This document shows positions 43,845 to 51,533 of a stretch of 64,000 nt of DNA, piece by piece. Both the position numbers and the translations under genes were made by a program. The first letter of the stretch is position 1. Each line of letters begins with the position of its first letter. The notes beneath the pieces were generated by a model, which saw nothing but the letters and a program-made list of their open reading frames with translations, ran no database searches and was not told the DNA's origin. This DNA comes from JBGTBD01 sp041749475 (GTDB lineage: Bacteria > Pseudomonadota > Alphaproteobacteria > Rickettsiales > UBA998). The stretch is from NCBI GenBank assembly GCA_041749475.1, contig JBGTBD010000040.1, positions 1 through 64,000 on the forward strand, written 5' to 3'.

Positions 43845-44381
43845 TTAGATAACTCGTTGCCAGATAGGGTTTCGGTCGATCAATGCATGCTTCAGCGCAC
43901 CCACGACATGCAAAGCAATCAGGGCCAGTAACAAGAAGGCGAACGGCTCATGCCAGTGACGCGCAAGTTTTGCGAGTTCGGGGATCAAAGGGGTGAGCGG
44001 TGGGATATGCAGCCCAAAGAATGGCACCGACTTTCCTGCCAAGGCCTTCATCCCGTATCCCGATCCGGCCATCAGTAACATGCCCCCGTAGAGTCCGAGA
44101 TGAACTATTTTGGCAAGAAGCGTTTCCAAACCGGGTTTGGTGGGTAGCGCCGGTTGTGCTTCCGTGAAGCGGAACCAGAGCCGGACGGGCAATAGCAACC
44201 CCACCAGAAGCCCTAATGACTGGTGCAGTTCCCAAGCGGGCTTTCGCCATTCCTTGGGAAAGTCATTGACGTAAAAACCAATGATCAGGGCTCCTGCGAT
44301 GCCGATCGCCATTACCCAATGCAGCAGGCGAATCGCGCTGGAATAGCGTTCTGGCGCTAAAGTTAAAATTTCCGATATCAT
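43845..44381 (-). CDS. Cytochrome b561
   Basis: A 178-residue four-helix membrane cytochrome. Heme-ligating histidines fit those in RLLHWVMAIGI, WELHQSLGLLVG, HLGLYGGML and ALHVVGALKHALIDRNP. Such proteins pass electrons from quinol or superoxide to partner enzymes. Here it is wedged between an SDR gene (three bases) and a methyltransferase gene (13 bases), so it may supply electrons to the oxygenase-like enzyme encoded upstream. Confidence 0.88.
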   Translation of the reverse strand: MISEILTLAPERYSSAIRLLHWVMAIGIAGALIIGFYVNDFPKEWRKPAWELHQSLGLLVGLLLPVRLWFRFTEAQPALPTKPGLETLLAKIVHLGLYGGMLLMAGSGYGMKALAGKSVPFFGLHIPPLTPLIPELAKLARHWHEPFAFLLLALIALHVVGALKHALIDRNPIWQRVI

Positions 44382-44384
44382 AAA

Positions 44385-45143
44385 TTACGTCTTGAAGAGG
44401 GTTGCGGCAAGTTGATCATTCTTTCGAAGCGCGTTATCGACAACACGCGGCAACAGGGCGTTGACCCGCACGAAGAAACGTTCCGGAAACCCGATAAAAA
44501 CGTCCTTCTCCTTCTGCTTGATCGCTTGCAGAATGCGGCCTGCCACGTGTTCGGGGGTGTCCATGTTCATCTTTGTCAGTTCGGCGAATGTAAGGACCTT
44601 CTCGTTATTCAGCTTTGTCTTTACCGCGCGCGGGGAAATATGGGTTATGTCAACTCCGCACCCCGCCACCTCCCGCCGCAATGCCTGACTGAACGCTCCC
44701 ATCCCCGCTTTCGAACTGGAATAAGTCACAAAATGCGCGAAAGGGATGGAGCCGAAGGTGGAGCCGATATTGACGATATGCCCGCTTCCCCGCTTTTTCA
44801 TGTGGGGCAGGACGGCTTGCGTCAGCAGGACTGGTGCAAGCAAATTGATGGTATAAGTGAGCGCGACATGCTCGGGCGATTGCTGCTCAAGCGGCCCGAA
44901 ATACTGGATTCCGGCGAGGTTGATCAGCATATCGACCGACTCGGAAGCCAGCTTTTGCGCGAGAGCGGTGATGCCCTCCATATTTCCCAGATTATCTTGA
45001 AGCAGCCGGGCATCGAAATCGAGCGAATCCACCCGGTCGATGACGGTAACATCCGCCCCTTCCGCAATCAGTGATCTGCACAACAAACTGCCGATGCCCC
45101 CGGCGCCTCCGGTTACGACGATATGAGCTTCCTTAAGCGGCAT
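44385..45143 (-). CDS. Short-chain dehydrogenase/reductase
   Basis: A 252-residue classical SDR. The cofactor motif is VVTGGAGGIGSLLCRSL (TGxxxGxG), the structural NLAG motif is present, and the catalytic Ser and YxxxK are in VNIGSTFGS and TYSSSKAGM. Asp in VIDRVDSLDF after strand 2 suggests NAD. The ATG at 45143 has GAGG six bases upstream and overlaps the upstream gene's end by 11 bases. A C-terminal hydrophobic segment resembles that of membrane-associated fatty-acyl reductases. A role in reducing a fatty aldehyde or ketone of the pathway is inferred. Confidence 0.85.
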   Translation of the reverse strand: MPLKEAHIVVTGGAGGIGSLLCRSLIAEGADVTVIDRVDSLDFDARLLQDNLGNMEGITALAQKLASESVDMLINLAGIQYFGPLEQQSPEHVALTYTINLLAPVLLTQAVLPHMKKRGSGHIVNIGSTFGSIPFAHFVTYSSSKAGMGAFSQALRREVAGCGVDITHISPRAVKTKLNNEKVLTFAELTKMNMDTPEHVAGRILQAIKQKEKDVFIGFPERFFVRVNALLPRVVDNALRKNDQLAATLFKT

Positions 45144-45804
45144 GGCGGGCCTCGCTTTCAAAGGGCAGGCTGCGGAAGATATTGGCGTAAAGCACGAACA
45201 TGCGCTTAGCCATATGAAGAATGGCCGCTTGATCTTCCTCGTTAGTAATCTGGTTCATCAGCTTCTCGAAAAACTGCATATGCGAAATATCGAGTGACCC
45301 ATGCGAGGTCAGGTAGGAAAAGCACTGTTTTGGCAAATTGAGCGATGTGGCAATGGTTTCTGCCGCTTTTGTTGCTATCGTGGTACTGGTGCCTTCCAGC
45401 ACAAACACCATGCCGAAGAAGGAAACCGGATTACCGCGGCTGACGCTGTCATAGGCGTAAGCGACCATCATTTCGGTTGCCATGTTTGGCTGGCCGTGGC
45501 GAATCTGTTCTTTGTCCTCGCCGCAATGGGCGATGTCGTTCAATATCCATTCCTGATGGCCGACTTCCTCTGCGATATATTCGGCAACGGCATTGCGCAG
45601 CCACTCCTTCTCCTGCGGCAGGCGGGAGCCGGTAAGCATCAATAACGGCGTCGTATGTTTGACGTGATGATAGGCCTGTTCGAGGAAGGCGACGTAGGCG
45701 GCTTTGTTGATGATGCCTTCCAGCGCCGAGCGGATAATAGGCACATCGTAAAGCGCACTCCGCTCAACCTCCGTTTCCTGTTGCAGGCGTTCAAAGAAAT
45801 GCAT
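45133..45804 (-). CDS. Heme-oxygenase-like (TENA/PqqC fold) metalloenzyme
   Basis: A 223-residue all-helical protein of the TENA/PqqC/iron-containing redox enzyme superfamily. The ATG at 45804 has GGAAG upstream and is chosen since a long N-terminal extension to 46002 overlaps the ligase gene fully in another frame and has no family support. Candidate metal ligands are in YIAEEVGHQEW (Glu, Glu, His) and SLDISHMQFF (Asp, His). Members such as UndA and other heme-oxygenase-like diiron oxidases act on fatty acids or amino-acid-derived groups with O2. Overlaps with both neighbours show tight coupling with the acyl ligase and the SDR. Confidence 0.8.
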   Translation of the reverse strand: MHFFERLQQETEVERSALYDVPIIRSALEGIINKAAYVAFLEQAYHHVKHTTPLLMLTGSRLPQEKEWLRNAVAEYIAEEVGHQEWILNDIAHCGEDKEQIRHGQPNMATEMMVAYAYDSVSRGNPVSFFGMVFVLEGTSTTIATKAAETIATSLNLPKQCFSYLTSHGSLDISHMQFFEKLMNQITNEEDQAAILHMAKRMFVLYANIFRSLPFESEARHAA

Positions 45805-47233
45805 GATGGGCTTCCTTTCCATGGAAATTCTCAGAAGTGAATAGGTTGTAATAAGCGAGTATCTCAGAGCGTTTGAGGCGCCCATTAGGGGTAAGAAAAC
45901 CGTCGGCGGCCGTGAAAGCAGGAACCTTCTGCCATTGCTGAATACACGCATATTCGGGTAGACGGGCATTGACCTGATCCACTGCGTACGTGATATCGGC
46001 ATTGAAGGATGCGGGAACTATAAAAGCGCTTAAATGCTCCGCTGCTTCCCCAAACACAAGCACCTGCGCAATTTCCGGCTGAGCAAGGAGTTCGCTTTCC
46101 GGCCATTCGGGTGAGATGTTGCGCCCATTAGCGAGGATGATGACATTGCGTTTGCGGCCTTGAATGGTGAGATAACCGTCGCCATCGAGACTGACGATAT
46201 CGCCGGTGGTATACTCGCCTTGCTGCGCGGACTCGCCCACATAACCTAGCCAAGCAAGATTCTTCAGGATGAGTTCCCCATCTTCCGCGATGCGGTAACG
46301 TACATGCGGCAGGATTTTGCCTGCGCTTGCGGGTTTGTTGTTCGACGGTGTATTGACGGCGACCACGGAAGCCGCTTCACTGAGGCCGTATCCCTGATAA
46401 AACGGCAATTCGAGTGTTTCAGCTTTTTCCAGCAGGCCGGAGTGAACCCGCGCGCCGCCCACCGCCATGAACTTCATTTGCGGTAAGGCGACCGGCATTT
46501 TTTGTTGGGCTTGTAATAAAGCAGCGGCGTATTCAGGAACGAGGATGCAGCTGGTGATATTTTCAGCGGCCATGTGTTGCAATAATTCAGCCCCGTTCGG
46601 TTGTAGCCCTGTGAATCCGAGCCGGACGAGCGGCTCAACTACATATGTCCCGCCCGCAAGCAGTGTCGCGTAAAGTCCACCGATATTCTCCAGCAACACG
46701 GAAAGAGGCAGGACGGCCAAATGACGCGCTGCGTTCTCTTTTTCAATGACTTTGATAAGGGATTCCGCCACCTGTTCCATACCGGGTTGGGAGAGGCAAA
46801 CACCCTTGGGCGTACCGGTCGTGCCGGAAGTAAATGTGATTTTTGTTGTTCCTTCCGGCAATGGAACGGGGGAATAGTCAAGACGCGTGAATTGCCATTG
46901 CGCAGTGTTGGTCAGAATCAGGTTTGCGCCAGCGGATGCTAGAGCATGCTCACGCTGTGCGGCGGAAAAGAAGGGAGGCAGGGGTATGGACGGAATCTCT
47001 GCCATCACCAGCGCGAGATCAGCGATACACCAGGCAATACCGTTTTCTATCTCCAGTCCTACGCAATGCGGGCGTTTTTCTACTAACTGCGCAGCCAGTT
47101 CATTGACCGCCTGAAGCAAGTCGAAATAGGTGATATCCTTGCCGCCGCTGCGTAGGGCAACTCGCAACATATCGGTTGCGGCATGATGGGCAAGGGCAGT
47201 GAGTACCTGGCTTTTGTGGGCGCTAGGGGACAT
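45791..47233 (-). CDS. AMP-binding acyl ligase
   Basis: A 480-residue ANL-superfamily adenylate-forming enzyme. Motifs: A3 TKITFTSGTTGTPKGVCLS, A5 GYGLSEAASV, A7 TTGDIVSLDGDGYL, A8 GRKRNVIILANGRNISPE and an A10 Lys in TPNGRLKRSEI. It activates a carboxylic acid, probably a fatty acid, to the acyl-adenylate and then to a thioester (CoA or carrier). It is shorter than usual long-chain CoA ligases (about 550). It begins directly after the T_hemolysin gene stop and overlaps the next gene by 14 bases. Confidence 0.9.
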   Translation of the reverse strand: MSPSAHKSQVLTALAHHAATDMLRVALRSGGKDITYFDLLQAVNELAAQLVEKRPHCVGLEIENGIAWCIADLALVMAEIPSIPLPPFFSAAQREHALASAGANLILTNTAQWQFTRLDYSPVPLPEGTTKITFTSGTTGTPKGVCLSQPGMEQVAESLIKVIEKENAARHLAVLPLSVLLENIGGLYATLLAGGTYVVEPLVRLGFTGLQPNGAELLQHMAAENITSCILVPEYAAALLQAQQKMPVALPQMKFMAVGGARVHSGLLEKAETLELPFYQGYGLSEAASVVAVNTPSNNKPASAGKILPHVRYRIAEDGELILKNLAWLGYVGESAQQGEYTTGDIVSLDGDGYLTIQGRKRNVIILANGRNISPEWPESELLAQPEIAQVLVFGEAAEHLSAFIVPASFNADITYAVDQVNARLPEYACIQQWQKVPAFTAADGFLTPNGRLKRSEILAYYNLFTSENFHGKEAHHAFL

Positions 47234-47953
47234 TTATGCGTTTACAGGTTTGGGATGGATACGGGTGTGGTAACCGTCGGTTTCACCGGAGAAGCTGAGA
47301 TGTAGGTGGCGTTTCAGGCGATTATAGGTATCGGGCATGTTGCCGGTGATGATGCGCGGATTGGCGCTATAATAACTCCCCCAGCTTGCTCCACCATCCG
47401 GCAATAAAGATTGATCCGCCGGGCCGAGGACGGCTGGCTTCAGACCAAGCTGCAGGAAGTAGCGGTGCAGGAAGTCGGTCGCGGTGACGGCAATGCTATT
47501 GAACCCGTGCTGCAAAAGATAAGCATGCATGGCGGTGAATAGGAAAATGGATGCCCCGTTGCCGAGGGAGGCGAGACTGCCCGCTTCGACGAAACTTTGT
47601 CTTGCCTTCAATTCGCCGGTAACACGAAAATGCGCCTCTTCGATGCTCTCGTGCAAATATTGCTCTAGGAACAACGGCTCCTCTTTAGCGTAGCGGAAGC
47701 CCAGTGCGCCGAGGATGGTGTCGTCTTTATCCCGCACGCTCATCAGGACTGGGTAATGCTCAGTGATGTGGGCCCCATAGGATTCCCGAAATTTGGCTTC
47801 GATGAATTTTTCCACGCGACGCCGCTCGGGCGAGAAGAGGCCTGCGATGGAAATGACGGTAGGCAAGAGTTTGGTGTAATGTTTCAGGCGTTGCTCGTTG
47901 AAGTCCAACGCCTGCTCGTAGCCTTCATCGTTCTTGAGAATGATATGCAACAT
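47234..47953 (-). CDS. Thermostable-hemolysin-family protein (predicted acyltransferase fold)
   Basis: A 239-residue member of the T_hemolysin family. Conserved elements are YGAHITEHYPVLMSVRD, ILGALGFRYAKEEPLFLEQYL and FLFTAMHAYLLQHGFN. I infer a GNAT- or autoinducer-synthase-like fold from the strand-helix pattern and the GFR...EPLFLEQYL region; the historical hemolysin name rests on Vibrio work and may not describe its chemistry. The ATG at 47953 is used; a GTG at 47977 is possible. It heads the ten-gene operon and begins next to a divergent envelope protein gene. Confidence 0.8.
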   Translation of the reverse strand: MLHIILKNDEGYEQALDFNEQRLKHYTKLLPTVISIAGLFSPERRRVEKFIEAKFRESYGAHITEHYPVLMSVRDKDDTILGALGFRYAKEEPLFLEQYLHESIEEAHFRVTGELKARQSFVEAGSLASLGNGASIFLFTAMHAYLLQHGFNSIAVTATDFLHRYFLQLGLKPAVLGPADQSLLPDGGASWGSYYSANPRIITGNMPDTYNRLKRHLHLSFSGETDGYHTRIHPKPVNA

Positions 47954-47969
47954 AGGTGCTTTCAAAATC

Positions 47970-48019
47970 CACTTCACGTTATTGAATTATTCGCTATGGT
48001 AGCGGCGTTTACTGAAGTG
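47970..48019. promoter_or_regulatory. Candidate operator in the divergent promoter region
   Basis: CACTTCA (47970-47976) and TGAAGTG (48013-48019) are inverted copies 36 bases apart in the gap between the T_hemolysin operon and the divergent gene at 48048. They could be half-sites for the operon's own response regulator, but the match is short and could be chance. Confidence 0.25.
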
Positions 48020-48047
48020 AACCTGAAGCCCGAAAGCACTCAAAAAA

Positions 48048-48806
48048 ATGACTGTCAAAGTGAAAGCATTACTGGCCAGCGTGCTGCTGGCTTCCACCGT
48101 ATCGATACCCGCAATGGCGGTCGATAAGCTCTATGCACCTTATGTTGATAAAGGGGAGTGGGAGGTTGAGTATTTCGGCAGCAACAGCTTCGATAATGAC
48201 GATACGAAAGATACGGCGCAGAAGCATGAATTTTCGGTTGGATATGGCGTTACCGAGTATTGGAAAACCGAGTTTTATACCATTTTTGAGAAAGAACCGC
48301 AGGATCATATAACCTTCGATGCGCTGGAATGGGAAAACGTCTTCCAATTCACCGAGCGCGGCGAATACTGGCTCGATGCGGGCGGTTCGCTGGCCTATGA
48401 ATGGACGCCGGAGGACAACCACCCCGATGCGATTGAGGCCCGCCTGCTGCTGGCGAAAAGCACCGAAAACTTCACTCATATCCTAAATCTGATTGCGGAA
48501 AAGGAAGTGGGCTCCGGCGACCGGGAAGATCTGGAAGGCGGCTTCATCTGGAGCAGCCGCTATCTCTATTCGCCGCTGTTCCAGCCAGGATTCGAGATCA
48601 GCAGCGATTTCGGGGAATTGGAAGAAACCGGCTCTTTTGATGAGCAGGAACATTATATTGGCCCTGTGGCCTATGGTATGATACCGCTGGAGGCCGATGA
48701 GCCGGATGAGGGGCTGCAATATCGCGTAGGATATCTCGTCGGCGTTTCCGATGAAGCCGCCGATGGCCAGCTACTTATCGAACTGGAATATGAGCTTGAA
48801 TTCTAG
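48048..48806 (+). CDS. Exported acidic protein, probable outer-membrane barrel
   Basis: A 252-residue protein with signal peptide (cleavage near IPAMA, residue 24). The mature part is acidic and has alternating strands (WEVEYFGSNSF, HEFSVGYGVTEYWKTEFYTIF, LQYRVGYLVGVS, LLIELEYELEF) ending in Phe, as in outer-membrane barrels. I do not recognise a named family. It is divergent from the ten-gene operon and overlaps the next gene by 17 bases, so it may carry the product of the pathway across the outer membrane, which is inference only. Confidence 0.65.
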   Translation: MTVKVKALLASVLLASTVSIPAMAVDKLYAPYVDKGEWEVEYFGSNSFDNDDTKDTAQKHEFSVGYGVTEYWKTEFYTIFEKEPQDHITFDALEWENVFQFTERGEYWLDAGGSLAYEWTPEDNHPDAIEARLLLAKSTENFTHILNLIAEKEVGSGDREDLEGGFIWSSRYLYSPLFQPGFEISSDFGELEETGSFDEQEHYIGPVAYGMIPLEADEPDEGLQYRVGYLVGVSDEAADGQLLIELEYELEF

Positions 48807-49167
48807 ATTTTTCCTCGTTTTTGCCGGGATCAGTGGTTTTATCGCTGTATTGATGGGAGCGGCGGCGACGCATTGGCTTGCCGCCAGTTTAGCGCCTGAA
48901 GATATTTCGCGTATCGAAAAGGCCGCGACATACCAGATGTATCATACGCTGGCGCTGCTCGGGCTGGGCGTATGGATGCACCTTGAACCCCAGTGCCGCT
49001 TAAAGCTTCCCGCGAGCCTGTTTGCCGTGGGTATCCTGTTATTTTGCGGTAGTCTATACGCCTATAGCGTTCTTCATTTGCAACCGCTTGTTTATGTGAC
49101 TCCGTTAGGCGGCACGGCGATGATGGCAGGTTGGCTATCATTGGCAGTGGCTGCATTTAAACGCTAA
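48790..49167 (+). CDS. DUF423 family inner-membrane protein
   Basis: A 125-residue four-helix membrane protein of the DUF423 (YgdD) family: FAGISGFIAVLMGAAATHWL in place of the usual GAFGAHxL, then KAATYQMYHTLALLGLG and GSLYAYSVLHLQPLVYVTPLGG. The ATG at 48790 lies inside the 3' end of the upstream gene. Function of the family is not established. Confidence 0.85.
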   Translation: MSLNSRFFLVFAGISGFIAVLMGAAATHWLAASLAPEDISRIEKAATYQMYHTLALLGLGVWMHLEPQCRLKLPASLFAVGILLFCGSLYAYSVLHLQPLVYVTPLGGTAMMAGWLSLAVAAFKR

Positions 49168-49220
49168 CTTCAGGTTCGCTTCAGCTTTTGGCATTACTCC
49201 TTTACAACAGAGGGGTTCCT

Positions 49221-49976
49221 ATGGCGATGGTACAGATTAAATCCGAAGAAGAGAAAACCGACCGGGTCTTCGAAACACAGGCGAAGGTCGGCGATTTTGC
49301 GTTCGATGCAAAAGTGGCGTCGGTATTCGATGACATGGTCAGCCGATCGGTGCCGTTCTATCACGAAATGCAACGCATGATCGTGGAACTGGCTCAGGAA
49401 TTCGCCACCGACGGCAGCCGGATTTACGATATTGGCTGTTCGACGGGAACGACTATCCAGCTGCTCGATAGCTATCTCGCAAACAAGCAGGTGGAGTTCG
49501 TCGGAATCGATAATTCCAAGGAAATGCTTAAAGAAGCAAAACGCAAATCCGACGAGATGGGACTTACCCACGAATACCATTTCAAGTGCCAGGACATCCA
49601 TAAACAGCTAAGCATGCAGAATGCGAGCGTGGTAACACTTATCCTCACCCTCCAATTTGCAAGGCCGCTTTACCGGGAGAAAATCATGCGCCGGATTTTC
49701 GAGGGGCTTAATCCTAATGGCTGCCTGTTGATGGTCGAGAAAATCACGTCAGAAGATACGCTGTTCAACCGCTTGTTCATCGAGCGCTATTATGATTACA
49801 AGCGGCGCAACGGCTATACCGAAACGGAGATTTCCAAGAAGCGTGAAGCACTGGAGAATGTGTTGATACCCTATCGCCTGGAAGAGAATGAAACCCTGCT
49901 CAAGATGGCCGGTTTCCGGCATGTTGAAGTATTCTTCCGCTGGTATAATTTCTGCGGCATCCTAGCGGTGAAATAG
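49221..49976 (+). CDS. cmoA: CmoA-like methyltransferase (carboxy-SAM synthase family)
   Basis: A 251-residue protein aligning by eye along its full length with CmoA: FAFDAKVASVFDDMVSRSVPFY, IYDIGCSTGTTIQLLDSYL, LILTLQFARPLYREKIM and KRRNGYTETEISKKREALEN. CmoA makes carboxy-SAM from SAM and prephenate for tRNA cmo5U, used by CmoB. No cmoB is in the window. The ATG at 49221 follows GAGGGG. The next gene, two bases on, is an ICMT-like methyltransferase, so the product might serve a neighbour rather than tRNA; this is inference. Confidence 0.88.
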   Translation: MAMVQIKSEEEKTDRVFETQAKVGDFAFDAKVASVFDDMVSRSVPFYHEMQRMIVELAQEFATDGSRIYDIGCSTGTTIQLLDSYLANKQVEFVGIDNSKEMLKEAKRKSDEMGLTHEYHFKCQDIHKQLSMQNASVVTLILTLQFARPLYREKIMRRIFEGLNPNGCLLMVEKITSEDTLFNRLFIERYYDYKRRNGYTETEISKKREALENVLIPYRLEENETLLKMAGFRHVEVFFRWYNFCGILAVK

Positions 49977-49977
49977 G

Positions 49978-50718
49978 ATGGCAATGCAAGAGACAAAATC
50001 TGCGTTGGTCAGAGCTGGAGATTTCTTTTTCAAATACCGCAACCTGCTTTTCCCCGTGGTGATGGGGATCGTGTTTTTTACCTACGCCCCACCTTATGAA
50101 TATTTTTCCAGCGAATGGGCTGAAGAGAGCAAAGATATTGTAGCCGGTCTCGTTATTATGAGCGGGTTGATGGTACGCGGCGCGGTAATTGGTTTCGCGT
50201 ATATCAAGCGTGGCGGGTTGAATAAGAGAGTCTATGCTGAGCATCTGGTGACGGAGGGGTTCTTTGGCGTTTGCCGCAACCCGCTCTATGTCGGTAACAT
50301 GCTTATCTACACGGGCGTTTTCCTGATGCACGGTAATCCATATGTGTTCATTTTAGGAACGCTAATCATGTTCGGCATTTATACATGCATTATCGCTGCG
50401 GAAGAGCATTTTCTGCGCATGACGTTCGGTACGGCCTATGACGAATATTGTCGTGATGTGCCGCGCTGGATACCGCGTGTGAGTAAATTCGGTGAGGCAA
50501 CCGCAGGCATGCGTTTCAATCTGAAGCGGGTATTGTTGAAAGATTACAGCACTATTGCTAATGCCGGAATCACGATAGCGACTTTGGAACTGCTGGAGCA
50601 ATGGCACGAAAAACCCTTTTCGTTGAGCGACACCCCTCTCGGTGGAGCGGTTGCCATTCTACTGCTGTTGGGTGGTGCGCTTTTCATTTCCGCCATGAAG
50701 CGGAAAAAAGTTTTCTAA
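49978..50718 (+). CDS. Isoprenylcysteine-methyltransferase-like membrane protein (second copy)
   Basis: A 246-residue membrane protein of the same broad family as 43259-43831. The SAM-binding region is EGFFGVCRNPLYVGNMLIYTG and EEHFLRMTFGTAYDEYCRDVPR. Five to six hydrophobic segments are visible, including a C-terminal pair not found in the first copy. It is two bases downstream of the CmoA-like gene and ends the divergent arm of the locus. The substrate is unknown. Confidence 0.8.
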   Translation: MAMQETKSALVRAGDFFFKYRNLLFPVVMGIVFFTYAPPYEYFSSEWAEESKDIVAGLVIMSGLMVRGAVIGFAYIKRGGLNKRVYAEHLVTEGFFGVCRNPLYVGNMLIYTGVFLMHGNPYVFILGTLIMFGIYTCIIAAEEHFLRMTFGTAYDEYCRDVPRWIPRVSKFGEATAGMRFNLKRVLLKDYSTIANAGITIATLELLEQWHEKPFSLSDTPLGGAVAILLLLGGALFISAMKRKKVF

Positions 50719-50786
50719 TAATTTGCTGGCCTGTTTCCATTAAGGAAAAGACTTGATTAGCGTTGGCTAAATCCATCTGTAAAAAC

Positions 50787-50861
<75 letters not shown>

Positions 50862-51053
50862 ATCCTTGGGTAAAAATCCGAAACTGTTTAACATTGCTGT
50901 TTTGACATGTCCCAGATTTTGCGGCGCCCCGGGAAATCCCCGAAGCGAGCGGGATACTAGTAAGCAATTCCGGTTTTGGCAAGCGTAAATCGTCATGCCT
51001 GCTTGACCCGGCGCTAAACCGCGCTATATCTGGTGAAACCAAGGATTCTCGCC

Positions 51054-51233
51054 ATGACCCACCGCCTCGACAAGACCCTGCTCGACATCCTCGTCTGCCC
51101 CCTCACCAAGGGCACACTAGTCTATGACGAGGAGAAGCAGGAGCTGGTGAGCAAGGAAGCCGGGCTGGCATTCCCCATCCGTGACGGCATCCCCATCATG
51201 TTGCCGGATGAAGCGCGCAAACTGCCGGGCTGA
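51054..51233 (+). CDS. Trm112/YcaR family protein
   Basis: A 59-residue protein matching the Trm112-like (YcaR) family: LLDILVCPLTKGTLVYDEE and GLAFPIRDGIPIMLPDEAR. Only one of the zinc-ligand cysteines (CPLTK) is kept, as in YcaR. The ATG at 51054 has AAGGA eight bases upstream. Bacterial members are small partner proteins of unclear role. Confidence 0.9.
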   Translation: MTHRLDKTLLDILVCPLTKGTLVYDEEKQELVSKEAGLAFPIRDGIPIMLPDEARKLPG

Positions 51234-51273
51234 ACGCGGGCTTTACTTTCCATCCATTCCTTCACGTCCACTT

Positions 51274-51428
51274 CCCTCTCTCTTGAGGGAGAGGGTTGCG
51301 CAGCTTAATGAACGCAAGTGAATTTAGCCGAAGCTGGGTGAGGGGGTAGCGGTTGAGTTGTTACTCCCGCGTATACCCCCTCACCCGTATTTCCAAGTGG
51401 AAATCCGGCCTCTCCCGGTGGGAGAGGC
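51274..51428. repeat. Compound palindromic repeat between the Trm112-like gene and exbB
   Basis: The 300-base gap 51234-51533 contains no gene but nested palindromes: CCCTCTC...GAGAGGG (51274-51295), GGGTGAGGGGGTA (51336-51348) exactly inverted at 51374-51386, ATTTCC...GGAAAT (51389-51404) and GCCTCTCCC...GGGAGAGGC (51408-51428). It looks like a decayed or composite member of the GC-rich palindromic elements seen elsewhere in the window. Confidence 0.7.
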
Positions 51429-51533
51429 GACCCGTAATATCATTAAAATAGTAACGAATTGCGATTGCATCTGGGCAAACACTCTCCTATGCTGCCTTAA
51501 AACGCGCTGTCAACGTCACTTTCGGGAGGTTTC

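Noticed and set aside
45805..46002. N-terminal extension of the heme-oxygenase-like protein
   Set aside because: It lies wholly within the acyl ligase gene, has Ser/Arg-rich low-quality sequence, and the ATG at 45804 gives the family's normal length.
47234..47953. Reading the T_hemolysin gene as a secreted toxin
   Set aside because: No signal peptide or membrane-active segment is seen, and the operon consists of biosynthetic and regulatory genes.
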